The translations under genes were made by a program, and so were the position numbers. From Bradyrhizobium frederickii (GTDB lineage Bacteria; Pseudomonadota; Alphaproteobacteria; Rhizobiales; Xanthobacteraceae), in the NCBI RefSeq assembly GCF_004570865.1, contig NZ_SPQS01000002.1:310001-374000 (forward strand): 64,000 nucleotides of DNA, read 5' to 3'. Of this stretch, positions 7,870 to 14,759 are shown piece after piece (position 1 is the stretch's first letter; each line of letters begins with the position of its first letter). The notes under the pieces were generated by a model that did no database searches, was not told the origin of the DNA, and saw only the letters and a program-made list of their open reading frames with translations.

Positions 7870-8709
7870 TCAGGCGGCGACGCGGGGCTTCGCTGCCTTA
7901 GCGGCCTGGCGCTTCGGCAGGGTCATGACGTGCGTGGCGTAGAGGGTCATGCCGGTGAAGGCGAGGCCGCCGACGAGGTTGCCGAGTACGGTCGGGATCT
8001 CGTTCCAGATCAGATAGTCCATGAACGAGAACTTCGCGCCGAGCAGCAGGCCGGACGGGAACAGGAACATGTTCACGACGGAATGCTCGAACACCATGTA
8101 GAAGAACACCAGGATCGGCATCCACATCGCGATGACCTTGCCCGGCACCGAGGTCGAGATCATGGCGCCGACGACGCCGGTCGAGACCATCCAGTTGCAG
8201 AGCATGCCGCGCAAGAACAGCGTCGCCATGCCCGCCGCGCCGTGCGCCGCATAGCCGAGCGTCCGGCCCTCGCCGATGTTGCCGATGGCCGCGCCGACCT
8301 TGTCGGGCGCCTGCGTGAAGCCGAAGGTGGTGACGAAAGCCATCATGAAGGCCACGGTGAAGGCGCCGGCGAAGTTGCCGACGAAGACGAGACCCCAATT
8401 GCGCAGCACGCCGCCAAGCGTCACGCCCGGGCGCTTGTCGATCAGGGCGAGCGGCGAGAGCACGAACACGCCGGTCAGGAGGTCGAAGCCCAGGAGATAG
8501 AGCATGACGAAACCGACCGGAAACAGCAGCGCGCCGACCAGCGGCTGCCCGGTGTTGACGTTGATCGTGACGGCGAACCACGCCGCCAGTGCCAGGATGG
8601 CGCCGGCCATATAGGCCCGGATGATGGTATCCCGGGTGGACATGAAGATCTTGGACTCGCCGGCATCCACCATCTTGGTGACGAATTCCGAAGGCGCGAG
8701 ATACGACAT
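7870..8709 (-). CDS. Formate/nitrite transporter (FNT) family channel
   Basis: This 279-residue membrane protein has the six-helix layout of FNT channels (FocA/NirC). The N-terminal PSEF...VDAGESK segment, the central LCNWMV..G signature and the FEHSVVNMFLFP segment are all family hallmarks. It would pass nitrite or formate across the inner membrane; nitrite is favoured here because of the divergent nitrate genes. The ATG at 8709 (AAAGGAACCATTG before it) is preferred over an adjacent TTG. A sigma-54-like promoter lies ~240 bp upstream. A phosphatase-kinase gene follows in the same direction. Confidence 0.92.
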   Translation of the reverse strand: MSYLAPSEFVTKMVDAGESKIFMSTRDTIIRAYMAGAILALAAWFAVTINVNTGQPLVGALLFPVGFVMLYLLGFDLLTGVFVLSPLALIDKRPGVTLGGVLRNWGLVFVGNFAGAFTVAFMMAFVTTFGFTQAPDKVGAAIGNIGEGRTLGYAAHGAAGMATLFLRGMLCNWMVSTGVVGAMISTSVPGKVIAMWMPILVFFYMVFEHSVVNMFLFPSGLLLGAKFSFMDYLIWNEIPTVLGNLVGGLAFTGMTLYATHVMTLPKRQAAKAAKPRVAA

Positions 8710-8887
8710 CAATGGTTCCTTTGCTTCGTAAGTGAGATCGACACGCCCTCTGCGAGAGCGCGGCTGAACGTTCTGGGTCGTGCGGGCGGCCGGCCGCGCA
8801 CGAGGGCTATGGAAAGTTTGGAAGCCTTGGGAATCGCGTCACGAGGATTGAGCCGGCGAGGGCCGCGAAGCAGGTGAGCTTCCGGAT

Positions 8888-8924
8888 GCAGCCGCCAGAG
8901 GCTGCAGCAATGCGGCAAGCCGCA
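8888..8924 (-). promoter_or_regulatory. Tandem hairpins in the leader of the FNT channel gene
   Basis: Two perfect hairpins lie side by side in the predicted 5' leader: a 6-7 bp stem GCAGCC/GGCTGC closing a six-base loop (8888-8905) and TGCGGC-AA-GCCGCA (8911-8924). A further short hairpin GTC-AACGAA-GAC (8936 to 8925, minus strand) has a six-base loop with A first and G fourth. Tandem hexaloops are the kind of structure bound by ANTAR antiterminators such as NasT; that link is inference. Confidence 0.45.
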
Positions 8925-8947
8925 GTCTTCGTTGACGCCAATGGAAA

Positions 8948-8963
8948 TGCAAGTTGCGTGCCG
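8948..8963 (-). promoter_or_regulatory. Sigma-54-like promoter of the FNT channel gene
   Basis: Read on the minus strand, 8963-8948 is CGGCACG-CAAC-TTGCA, which matches the RpoN consensus TGGCACG-N4-TTGCA at all fixed positions but the first. The GG pair (8961-8962) lies 112-113 bp from the centre (9074) of the NtrC-like array. The predicted start point near 8937 gives a leader of about 230 bases. Confidence 0.72.
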
Positions 8964-9052
8964 TGGGGGCGCGTCAGAAAGACGTAGCGATATCAATGCG
9001 ATGGGTCTTTGCTCAGATACCCCTCGACGCGATCCCGGGCCTCTTGAATGAG

Positions 9053-9092
9053 CTGCTGCACAAGCTTTGTGCGTCGCACAAGAATTGAGCAG
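9053..9092. promoter_or_regulatory. NtrC-like tandem half-site array shared by FNT and nrtA promoters
   Basis: The core is GCAC-N7-GTGC (9058-9072), the NtrC-type dyad, followed after GTC by GCAC-N7-GAGC (9076-9090). The inner half-sites form the exact palindrome TTGTGCG-T-CGCACAA centred on 9074. The array lies midway between two divergent sigma-54-like promoters, 112-113 bp from the GG of each. This is a typical enhancer position for NtrC activation under nitrogen limitation. The same inner palindrome recurs upstream of narK. Confidence 0.7.
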
Positions 9093-9184
9093 TCCGCAAG
9101 TTTCGGAAGCGGGACGAACCTGCGACAGACTGGCGCGGCCTTATTAATCTACTGATTATTCAAGCTTTTTCGAAATGTCAGCCT

Positions 9185-9200
9185 TGGCATGAAGCTTGAA
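9185..9200 (+). promoter_or_regulatory. Sigma-54-like promoter of nrtABC
   Basis: TGGCATG-AAGC-TTGAA resembles the RpoN consensus TGGCACG-N4-TTGCA, with T for C in the -24 box and A for C in the -12 box. The GG (9186-9187) lies 112-113 bp downstream of the NtrC-like array centre, and an AT-rich stretch (9141-9175) suitable for DNA bending lies between. The expected start near 9210 gives a ~177-base leader. Confidence 0.7.
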
Positions 9201-9266
9201 TGGTTCCAAGCCGACGCCATTGAAGCCGTCCCGCGAGACTTCTCATCCGACTTGCCGACGCCACCA

Positions 9267-9285
9267 GACGGGGGTCTCCCCCGTC
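9267..9285 (+). terminator. Leader hairpin of nrtABC (possible attenuator)
   Basis: GACGGGGG-TCT-CCCCCGTC is a perfect 8-bp GC-rich stem in the nrtA leader, about 100 bases before the start codon. No T tract follows, so classic intrinsic termination is uncertain. Its position between promoter and gene fits a leader attenuator relieved by an antiterminator. Confidence 0.45.
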
Positions 9286-9297
9286 GCGCGTTCGCAT

Positions 9298-9370
9298 GCG
9301 CCAAAGATGGCGCCGCCGGACGGACGGGCTGCTCGTGTGCACAGATGCCAATCAATTCTGCAACGACGCA
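9298..9370 (+). promoter_or_regulatory. Candidate ANTAR (NasT) target hairpins in nrtA leader
   Basis: GCGCC-AAAGAT-GGCGC (9298-9313) is a 5-bp stem with a six-base loop whose first base is A and fourth is G, the known ANTAR hexaloop rule. A second such loop, TGC-AACGAC-GCA, lies in the 13-mer CTGCAACGACGCA (9358-9370), which is repeated exactly in the narK leader. The second stem is short. The proposed binding by NasT is inferred from Bradyrhizobium biology; nasST is not in the window. Confidence 0.4.
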
Positions 9371-9386
9371 AAGGACGACACTGCCT

Positions 9387-10706
9387 ATGACCAAGCGCAC
9401 TCGCCGGCCCGTGGAGACGGGCCTCAGCCGCCGTCAATTGTTGAAAGCCACCGGCTCCACCGCCGCACTTCTCGCCGCAGCAAAACTGAATTTCCCCGCC
9501 GGCGCCTTCGCGCAGGACGCGGGCCCCGAAGTTAAGGGGGCCAAGCTCGGCTTCATCGCGCTCTCCGATGCCGGCCCGCTCTTCGTCGCGAAGGACAAGG
9601 GTCTGTTCGCCAAATACGGCATGCCCGACACCGAGGTGCTGAAGCAGGCCTCCTGGGGCACCACGCGCGACAATCTCGTGCTGGGCTCCGAAGGCAACGG
9701 CATCGACGGCGCGCATATCCTCACGCCGATGCCGTACCTGATCTCGGCCGGCAAGGTGACGCAGAACAACCAGCCGACGCCGATGTATCTCCTGGCCCGG
9801 CTCAATCTCGACGCGCAATGCATCTCGGTCGCCAAGGAATATGCCGACCTCAAGATCGGCGTCGATGCCGCGCCGCTGAAGGCGGCGTTCGACAAGAAGA
9901 AGGCCGAGGGTAAATCGGTCAAGGTCGCGATGACCTTCCCCGGCGGCACGCATGACCTCTGGGTCCGCTATTGGCTCGCTGCCGGCGGCATCGATCCCGA
10001 CAAGGACGTCGAGACCATCACCGTGCCGCCGCCCCAGATGGTGGCCAACATGAAGGTCGGCACCATGGACGCCTTTTGCGTCGGTGAGCCCTGGCCCGGG
10101 CAGCTGGTGCATCAGGGCATCGGCTACACTGCCGTTAACACCGGCGAGATCTGGAGCAAGCATCCGGAAAAATCGCTCGGCATGCGCGCGGCCTGGGTCG
10201 ACAAGAACCCGAAAGCCGCGAAGGCGATCCTCATGGCCGTCATGGAAGCCCAGCAATGGGCCGACAAGATGGAGAACAAGGAAGAACTCGCCGCCATCAT
10301 GGCCAAGCGCCAGTGGATCAACTGCCCGGTCGAGGACATCGCCGATCGTGCCAAGGGCAAGTTCGACTACGGCGTCCCCGGCAAGGTGATCGAGAACTCG
10401 CCGCACATCATGAAGTACTGGCGCGACCATGCCTCCTATCCGTTCAAGAGCCACGATCTCTGGTTCATGACCGAGGACATCCGCTGGGGCAAGTACGAGG
10501 CCGGCTTCGACAGCAAGGCGCTGATCGCCAAGGTCAATCGCGAGGACATGTGGCGCGATGCGGCCAAGGCGCTCGGTGTCGCGGCCTCCGACATTCCGGC
10601 TTCGACCTCGCGCGGCAAGGAGACCTTCTTCGACGGCAAGGTGTTCGATCCCGAAAATCCGGCGGCCTATCTGAAATCGCTCGCGATCAAGCGCGTCGAA
10701 GTCTGA
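9387..10706 (+). CDS. nrtA: Nitrate ABC transporter substrate-binding protein NrtA
   Basis: This 439-residue periplasmic protein belongs to the NrtA/NasF/CmpA family and captures nitrate (or nitrite) for the NrtBC transporter. A Tat signal is visible: SRRQLLK at residues 14-20 followed by an Ala/Leu-rich stretch and a likely cleavage after AFAQ. Long family-like segments follow (VKGAKLGFIALSDAGPLFVAK; FCVGEPWP). The frame is open from 9189, but the ATG at 9387 puts the Tat motif at the N-terminus. A 12-bp hairpin follows the stop codon. It is the first gene of nrtABC and is probably under sigma-54/NtrC and leader control. Confidence 0.93.
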   Translation: MTKRTRRPVETGLSRRQLLKATGSTAALLAAAKLNFPAGAFAQDAGPEVKGAKLGFIALSDAGPLFVAKDKGLFAKYGMPDTEVLKQASWGTTRDNLVLGSEGNGIDGAHILTPMPYLISAGKVTQNNQPTPMYLLARLNLDAQCISVAKEYADLKIGVDAAPLKAAFDKKKAEGKSVKVAMTFPGGTHDLWVRYWLAAGGIDPDKDVETITVPPPQMVANMKVGTMDAFCVGEPWPGQLVHQGIGYTAVNTGEIWSKHPEKSLGMRAAWVDKNPKAAKAILMAVMEAQQWADKMENKEELAAIMAKRQWINCPVEDIADRAKGKFDYGVPGKVIENSPHIMKYWRDHASYPFKSHDLWFMTEDIRWGKYEAGFDSKALIAKVNREDMWRDAAKALGVAASDIPASTSRGKETFFDGKVFDPENPAAYLKSLAIKRVEV

Positions 10707-10716
10707 TGGAGAGCCC

Positions 10717-10742
10717 TGCGGCCGCCCCCAGGGGCGGCCGCA
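10717..10742 (+). promoter_or_regulatory. Perfect 12-bp intercistronic hairpin nrtA-nrtB
   Basis: TGCGGCCGCCCC pairs exactly with GGGGCGGCCGCA across the dinucleotide CA. There is no T tract. In binding-protein-dependent transporter operons such hairpins protect the upstream mRNA and reduce readthrough, so that the binding protein is made in excess over the membrane parts; that role is likely here. Confidence 0.75.
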
Positions 10743-10772
10743 TCGTCCTTGCCAAGCCGGAGAAAGATAGCG

Positions 10773-11669
10773 ATGAACATGCCTGCCACGAAGATCGAGC
10801 TTGAGACCGCGACGCCTGCCGCAGCCGTTGCGCCGGTCGTCGCAATGACGCCGAAGCGGCCGCCGCGCGCCGAGACTTACGCGCGCATGGCAAGGGAGAC
10901 CGCCGTGCGCGTGATCCCGCCGCTGGTCGTGATCGCGTTGCTGACGCTGGTCTGGGAACTGATCTGCCGCCGCGCCGGCTCGGCACTGCCGCCGCCGTCG
11001 AGAGTGTTCACGGACACAAAAGAGCTGATCCTCGATCCGTTCTTCGACCATGGCGGCATCGACAAGGGCCTGTTCTGGCATCTGTCCGCCAGCCTCCAGC
11101 GCGTCGCCTTCGGCTACTCGCTCTCCGCCATTGCCGGCATCGGGCTCGGCGTGCTGGTCGGACAGTCGGTCTGGGCGATGCGCGGGCTGGATCCGCTGTT
11201 CCAGGTGCTGCGCACGATTCCGCCGCTGGCCTGGCTGCCGCTGTCGCTCGCCGCGTTCCGCGACGGTCAGCCCTCGGCGATCTTCGTCATCTTCATCACT
11301 TCGATCTGGCCGATCATCATCAACACTGCGGTCGGCATCCGCAACATCCCGCAGGATTATCGCAACGTCGCCGCGGTGGTGCAGCTTAATCCGCTCGAGT
11401 TCTTCTCCAAGATCATGATCCCGGCGGCCGCGCCCTACATCTTCACCGGCCTGCGCATCGGCATCGGCCTGTCCTGGCTCGCGATCGTGGCGGCGGAAAT
11501 GCTGATCGGCGGCGTCGGCATCGGCTTCTTCATCTGGGACGCCTGGAACTCGTCGCATATCAGCGAGATCATCCTGGCGCTGTTCTATGTCGGCATCGTC
11601 GGCTTCGTGCTGGATCGCCTGATCGCGGGTCTCGGCAAGGTCGTCACCCGCGGCACCGCGCAGAACTGA
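10773..11669 (+). CDS. nrtB: Nitrate ABC transporter permease NrtB
   Basis: This 298-residue integral membrane protein has about six membrane segments and the cytoplasmic EAA-type loop of binding-protein-dependent permeases, and resembles NrtB/SsuC/TauC permeases throughout (e.g. LRTIPPLAWLPLSLAAF). It forms the nitrate pore with NrtA and the ATPase. The ATG at 10773 follows GCCGGAGAAAGATAGCG; an upstream in-frame TTG at 10749 is less likely. The gene lies 14 bp before the ATPase gene in one operon. Confidence 0.92.
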   Translation: MNMPATKIELETATPAAAVAPVVAMTPKRPPRAETYARMARETAVRVIPPLVVIALLTLVWELICRRAGSALPPPSRVFTDTKELILDPFFDHGGIDKGLFWHLSASLQRVAFGYSLSAIAGIGLGVLVGQSVWAMRGLDPLFQVLRTIPPLAWLPLSLAAFRDGQPSAIFVIFITSIWPIIINTAVGIRNIPQDYRNVAAVVQLNPLEFFSKIMIPAAAPYIFTGLRIGIGLSWLAIVAAEMLIGGVGIGFFIWDAWNSSHISEIILALFYVGIVGFVLDRLIAGLGKVVTRGTAQN

Positions 11670-11683
11670 GAGGAGAGAGGCCC

Positions 11684-12478
11684 ATGACCGCATATCTGAA
11701 GCTCGACCACATCGACAAGATCTTTACCCGCGGTGCCGCCACGACCGAGGTGCTGAAGGATATCAACCTCACCATCGAGAAGGGCGAATACGTCTCGATC
11801 ATCGGCCATTCCGGCTGCGGCAAGTCGACCTTGCTCAACATCATCGCAGGTCTGACCGGCGCCACCACGGGCGGCGTGCTGCTGGAGAACCGCGAGGTCA
11901 ACTCGCCGGGGCCCGACCGCGCTGTGGTGTTCCAGAACCACAGCCTGTTGCCGTGGCTCACCGTCTACGAGAACGTCAGGCTCGGCGTCGACAAGGTCTT
12001 CGCCAGGACCAAGTCCCGCGCCGAGCGCGACGCCTGGGTGATGCACAATCTCAACCTGGTGCAGATGGCCCACGCCAGAGACAAGCGCCCGTCCGAGATC
12101 TCAGGCGGCATGAAACAGCGCGTCGGTATCGCCCGGGCGCTGGCGATGGAGCCGAAGGTTTTGCTGCTGGATGAGCCGTTCGGCGCGCTCGACGCGCTGA
12201 CCCGCGCGCACTTGCAGGACTCGGTGATGGCGCTGCATCAGAAGCTCGGCAACACCATCCTGATGATCACCCACGACGTCGACGAGGCCGTGCTTTTGTC
12301 CGACCGCATCGTGATGATGACGAACGGGCCGAGCGCGCGCATCGGCGAGGTGCTGGAGGTGCCGCTGTCGCGGCCGCGCAAGCGGCTCGAGCTTGCCACC
12401 AACGCCACCTATTTGAAGTGTCGCCAGCGCGTGCTCGAATTCCTCTACGAGCGACATCGCTTCGTCGAGGCCGCTTAA
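11684..12478 (+). CDS. nrtC: Nitrate ABC transporter ATP-binding protein
   Basis: This 264-residue ATPase drives NrtAB. It has Walker A GHSGCGKST (41-49), the Q-loop FQN, signature SGGMKQR (140-146), Walker B LLLDEP (160-165) and the switch His in ITHDVDEA. It is a single nucleotide-binding domain; it lacks the C-terminal substrate-binding domain of cyanobacterial NrtC and resembles NrtD, so in this operon it probably acts as a homodimer. The ATG follows AGGAGAGAGGCCC. The symbol nrtC follows naming of the Bradyrhizobium operon as recalled. Confidence 0.9.
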   Translation: MTAYLKLDHIDKIFTRGAATTEVLKDINLTIEKGEYVSIIGHSGCGKSTLLNIIAGLTGATTGGVLLENREVNSPGPDRAVVFQNHSLLPWLTVYENVRLGVDKVFARTKSRAERDAWVMHNLNLVQMAHARDKRPSEISGGMKQRVGIARALAMEPKVLLLDEPFGALDALTRAHLQDSVMALHQKLGNTILMITHDVDEAVLLSDRIVMMTNGPSARIGEVLEVPLSRPRKRLELATNATYLKCRQRVLEFLYERHRFVEAA

Positions 12479-12526
12479 ATCAGAAGTTAACGCGAGCGAT
12501 GCGCGCGCCCAATTAATCGACATCAA

Positions 12527-12559
12527 GCTCAATCCTTGTGCGTCGCACAAGGATTGAGC
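12527..12559. promoter_or_regulatory. NtrC-like tandem half-site array upstream of narK (33-bp palindrome)
   Basis: The site is a perfect inverted repeat with 16-bp arms around T12543. It reads as GCTC-N7-GTGC, GTC, GCAC-N7-GAGC, the same design as the array at 9053-9092, with the identical core TTGTGCGTCGCACAA. Its centre lies 112-113 bp upstream of the GG of the narK sigma-54-like promoter, the same distance as for FNT and nrtA. An NtrC enhancer is the best reading. Confidence 0.72.
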
Positions 12560-12653
12560 GAATCGCAAATTTAGCGTGCGAAAAAGCCCTGCGAAAGATT
12601 CGGGCAACACGAATAACGTTCTGAAATCCCTGTGTTTCCAGCGTGCGCGCAAC

Positions 12654-12669
12654 TGGCACGGAAATTGAA
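12654..12669 (+). promoter_or_regulatory. Sigma-54-like promoter of narK
   Basis: TGGCACG-GAAA-TTGAA has a perfect -24 element and a -12 element with one change (TTGAA for TTGCA), the same deviation as in the nrtA promoter. The GG is at 12655-12656. The predicted start near 12680 leaves a ~140-base leader containing hairpins. Confidence 0.72.
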
Positions 12670-12757
12670 ACGTCTTTGCGCGACGCCAACGACGACGTCC
12701 CTCAACATCATCAATAAGCATCGTGAACTCGCCACCGGGGGTGAAGCCTCGGAGCGC

Positions 12758-12794
12758 GCCTCCGTGGCCGGAGGCTGAGCCTGCAACGACGCAG
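12758..12794 (+). promoter_or_regulatory. Leader hairpins of narK operon (attenuator and ANTAR-like loop)
   Basis: GCCTCCG-TGGC-CGGAGGC (12758-12775) is a strong GC hairpin 43 bases before the narK start. It is followed by CTGC-AACGAC-GCAG (12781-12794), a 4-bp stem with an A1/G4 hexaloop inside the 13-mer CTGCAACGACGCA also found before nrtA. Shared sequence and position suggest common post-initiation control, plausibly by NasT. Confidence 0.45.
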
Positions 12795-12818
12795 CGGTGA
12801 GCCTGGAAGGGATATGCA

Positions 12819-14198
12819 ATGACGAAGAGTCCCACTTGGATTTTTGACTGGCGCCCCGAAGACGAGGCGTTCTGGAACGCGACTGGCAAGACCATCGCGC
12901 GACGCAACCTGATCTGGTCGATCGTGGCCGAGCATATCGGCTTCTCGGTCTGGCTGATCTGGAGCATCGTCACCACCAAGCTGCCGCAGGCCGGCTTCCA
13001 CTACACCACCGACCAGCTGTTCCAGCTGGTCGCGGTGCCGGGCCTGATCGGCGCATTGATGCGCTTTCCCTATACATTCGCAGTGACGACGTTCGGCGGC
13101 CGCAACTGGACCATCTTCAGTGCGGCGATCCTGTTCATTCCGACCTTGTCGCTGGCCTATTTCGTGAGCCAGCCCGACACGCCGTTCTGGCTGATGCTGC
13201 TGATCGCCTCGACCGCGGGTCTTGGCGGCGGCAATTTCGCCTCCAGCATGACCAATATCTCCTTCTTCTTCCCCGATAGGATGAAGGGGTGGGCGCTCGG
13301 CCTGAATGCGGCCGGCGGCAATATCGGCGTCTCGAGCGTGCAGCTCCTGACCCCGATCCTGATGACGCTGGCGGTCTTCAACCTGTATCAGGCAACGCCC
13401 GTCGATGGCATCTTCCTCCAGAATGCCGGCCTGATGTGGGTGCTGCCGATCGCGATCGCGGTGCTCGGCGCGGTGTTCTTCATGAACAACCTCACCACCG
13501 CGAAATCGTCGGTGAAGAACCAGCTCGCGATCGTCAAGCGCAAGCACACTTGGATCATGGCGTACCTCTATATCGGCACGTTCGGCTCCTTCATCGGCTA
13601 TTCCGCGGCGTTTCCGCTGCTGATCAAGACGCAATTCCCGTCGATCTCGATCTCGATCGCGTTCCTCGGGCCGCTGGTCGGCTCGCTGTCGCGTCCCTTC
13701 GGCGGCTGGCTCGCCGACAAGGTCGGGGGCTCCATCATCACCTTCTGGAACTTCATCCTGATGACAGCGGCCACCGTCGGCGTGCTCTACTTCGTCGGAC
13801 AGAAGGACTTCATCGGCTTCCTGTCGATGTTCCTGATCCTGTTCGTGACGACGGGCATCGGCAACGGCTCGACCTACCGCATGATCCCTTCGATCTTCCG
13901 CGAGCAGAACCTGTTCAAGGTGCGCGGCAAGGGCGAAGCGGAGCGCGCGGCCGCCTTGAAGACCGCGAGCATCGAAAGCGGCGCGGCGGTCGGTTTCATC
14001 GGCGCGGTCGGTGCGGTCGGCGGCTATCTGATCCCCAGCGGCTTCGGCAAGTCGATCGCCTTGACCGGCGGCCCGCAGCTCGCGCTTGCGATCTATCTGG
14101 CGTTCTACGCCTCCTGCCTCGCTCTGACCTGGTGGTTCTACCTGCGTCGCAGCCCGCAGGGTGAAGGCGCGCCAAGCCTCGCCGAGGCTCGCGTGTAG
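12819..14198 (+). CDS. narK: NarK-type nitrate/nitrite transporter (MFS)
   Basis: This 459-residue MFS protein has about 12 membrane segments. It carries the nitrate-signature-like Gly-rich segments of the nitrate/nitrite porter group (AGLGGGNFASSMTNISFFFP and a later GIGNGSTYRMIP), each on the expected helix. It probably exports nitrite or exchanges it for nitrate. It heads the operon narK-hemoglobin-flp-nasC, as in B. diazoefficiens, where the four products couple nitrate assimilation with NO detoxification. The ATG follows GGAAGGGATATGCA. Confidence 0.93.
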   Translation: MTKSPTWIFDWRPEDEAFWNATGKTIARRNLIWSIVAEHIGFSVWLIWSIVTTKLPQAGFHYTTDQLFQLVAVPGLIGALMRFPYTFAVTTFGGRNWTIFSAAILFIPTLSLAYFVSQPDTPFWLMLLIASTAGLGGGNFASSMTNISFFFPDRMKGWALGLNAAGGNIGVSSVQLLTPILMTLAVFNLYQATPVDGIFLQNAGLMWVLPIAIAVLGAVFFMNNLTTAKSSVKNQLAIVKRKHTWIMAYLYIGTFGSFIGYSAAFPLLIKTQFPSISISIAFLGPLVGSLSRPFGGWLADKVGGSIITFWNFILMTAATVGVLYFVGQKDFIGFLSMFLILFVTTGIGNGSTYRMIPSIFREQNLFKVRGKGEAERAAALKTASIESGAAVGFIGAVGAVGGYLIPSGFGKSIALTGGPQLALAIYLAFYASCLALTWWFYLRRSPQGEGAPSLAEARV

Positions 14199-14216
14199 CA
14201 CTTGGTACAAATCTCG

Positions 14217-14240
14217 CTTCTCCCCGTACGCGGGGAGAAG
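14217..14240 (+). terminator. Perfect 10-bp hairpin between narK and hemoglobin gene
   Basis: CTTCTCCCCG pairs with CGGGGAGAAG around TACG, 18 bases after the narK stop. The stem sequence resembles the arms of the dispersed repeat at 39733-39878, so it may be a solo arm of that family. It may lower transcript levels between narK and the downstream genes or just end-protect the narK mRNA. Confidence 0.5.
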
Positions 14241-14320
14241 TCCCTCTGATGACGTTTGATCCATGAACTTTTTCCGCAACGGCGCGGACGAAGGCAGACC
14301 GAAACAGACAGGAGAACATC

Positions 14321-14749
14321 ATGACGCCAGAACAGATCGCCCTCATTCAGCAGAGCTTCGCCAAGGTCGCGCCGATATCGGAGCAGGCCGCGGTGCTATT
14401 CTACGATCGTCTGTTCGAGGTGGCGCCGTCCGTGCGCGCGATGTTTCCCGAGGACATGACCGAGCAGCGCAAGAAGCTGATGGGCATGCTCGCCGCCGTC
14501 GTCGGCGGGCTGTCGAATCTGGACTCGATTCTTCCCGCGGCCTCCGCGCTCGCCAAGCGCCACGTCGCCTACGGTGCGGTGGCTGAGCACTATCCGGTGG
14601 TCGGCGCGACCCTGCTGTGGACGCTGGAGAAGGGTCTTGGCGAAGCCTGGACGCCCGAACTGGCAAAGGCCTGGACCGACGCCTACGGCGTGCTGTCCGG
14701 CTACATGATGTCCGAGGCCTACGGCGCACAGCCGCAGGCCGCCGAATAG
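14321..14749 (+). CDS. bjgb: Single-domain bacterial hemoglobin (Bjgb)
   Basis: This 142-residue globin resembles Vitreoscilla hemoglobin and the globin domain of flavohemoglobins. The proximal heme His is His81 (AKRHVAYGAVAEHYPVVG), and the segment ending MFPEDMTEQRKKLM carries the distal-side Gln. It lacks a reductase domain. The next gene, an FAD/NAD(P)H oxidoreductase, probably reduces it for NO dioxygenase activity, as shown for Bjgb of B. diazoefficiens. The ATG follows ACAGGAGAACATC. It sits between narK and flp, so NO formed from nitrite is removed where nitrate is assimilated. Confidence 0.92.
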   Translation: MTPEQIALIQQSFAKVAPISEQAAVLFYDRLFEVAPSVRAMFPEDMTEQRKKLMGMLAAVVGGLSNLDSILPAASALAKRHVAYGAVAEHYPVVGATLLWTLEKGLGEAWTPELAKAWTDAYGVLSGYMMSEAYGAQPQAAE

Positions 14750-14759
14750 GAGATGTCTC

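Noticed and set aside
6811..8877. 688-codon plus-strand frame opposite the kinase and FNT genes
   Set aside because: It lies antisense to two well-supported genes and shows no family motif.
9067..9081. Reading TTGTGCGTCGCACAA as an RNA antiterminator hairpin
   Set aside because: It lies upstream of the predicted sigma-54 start points in all cases, so it would not be transcribed with the genes; a DNA-binding enhancer fits better.
9243..11693. 816-codon minus-strand frame across nrtA-nrtB
   Set aside because: It is the antisense shadow of two clear transporter genes in GC-rich DNA; its composition (Asp/Arg/His-rich, no domain) is typical of such shadows.
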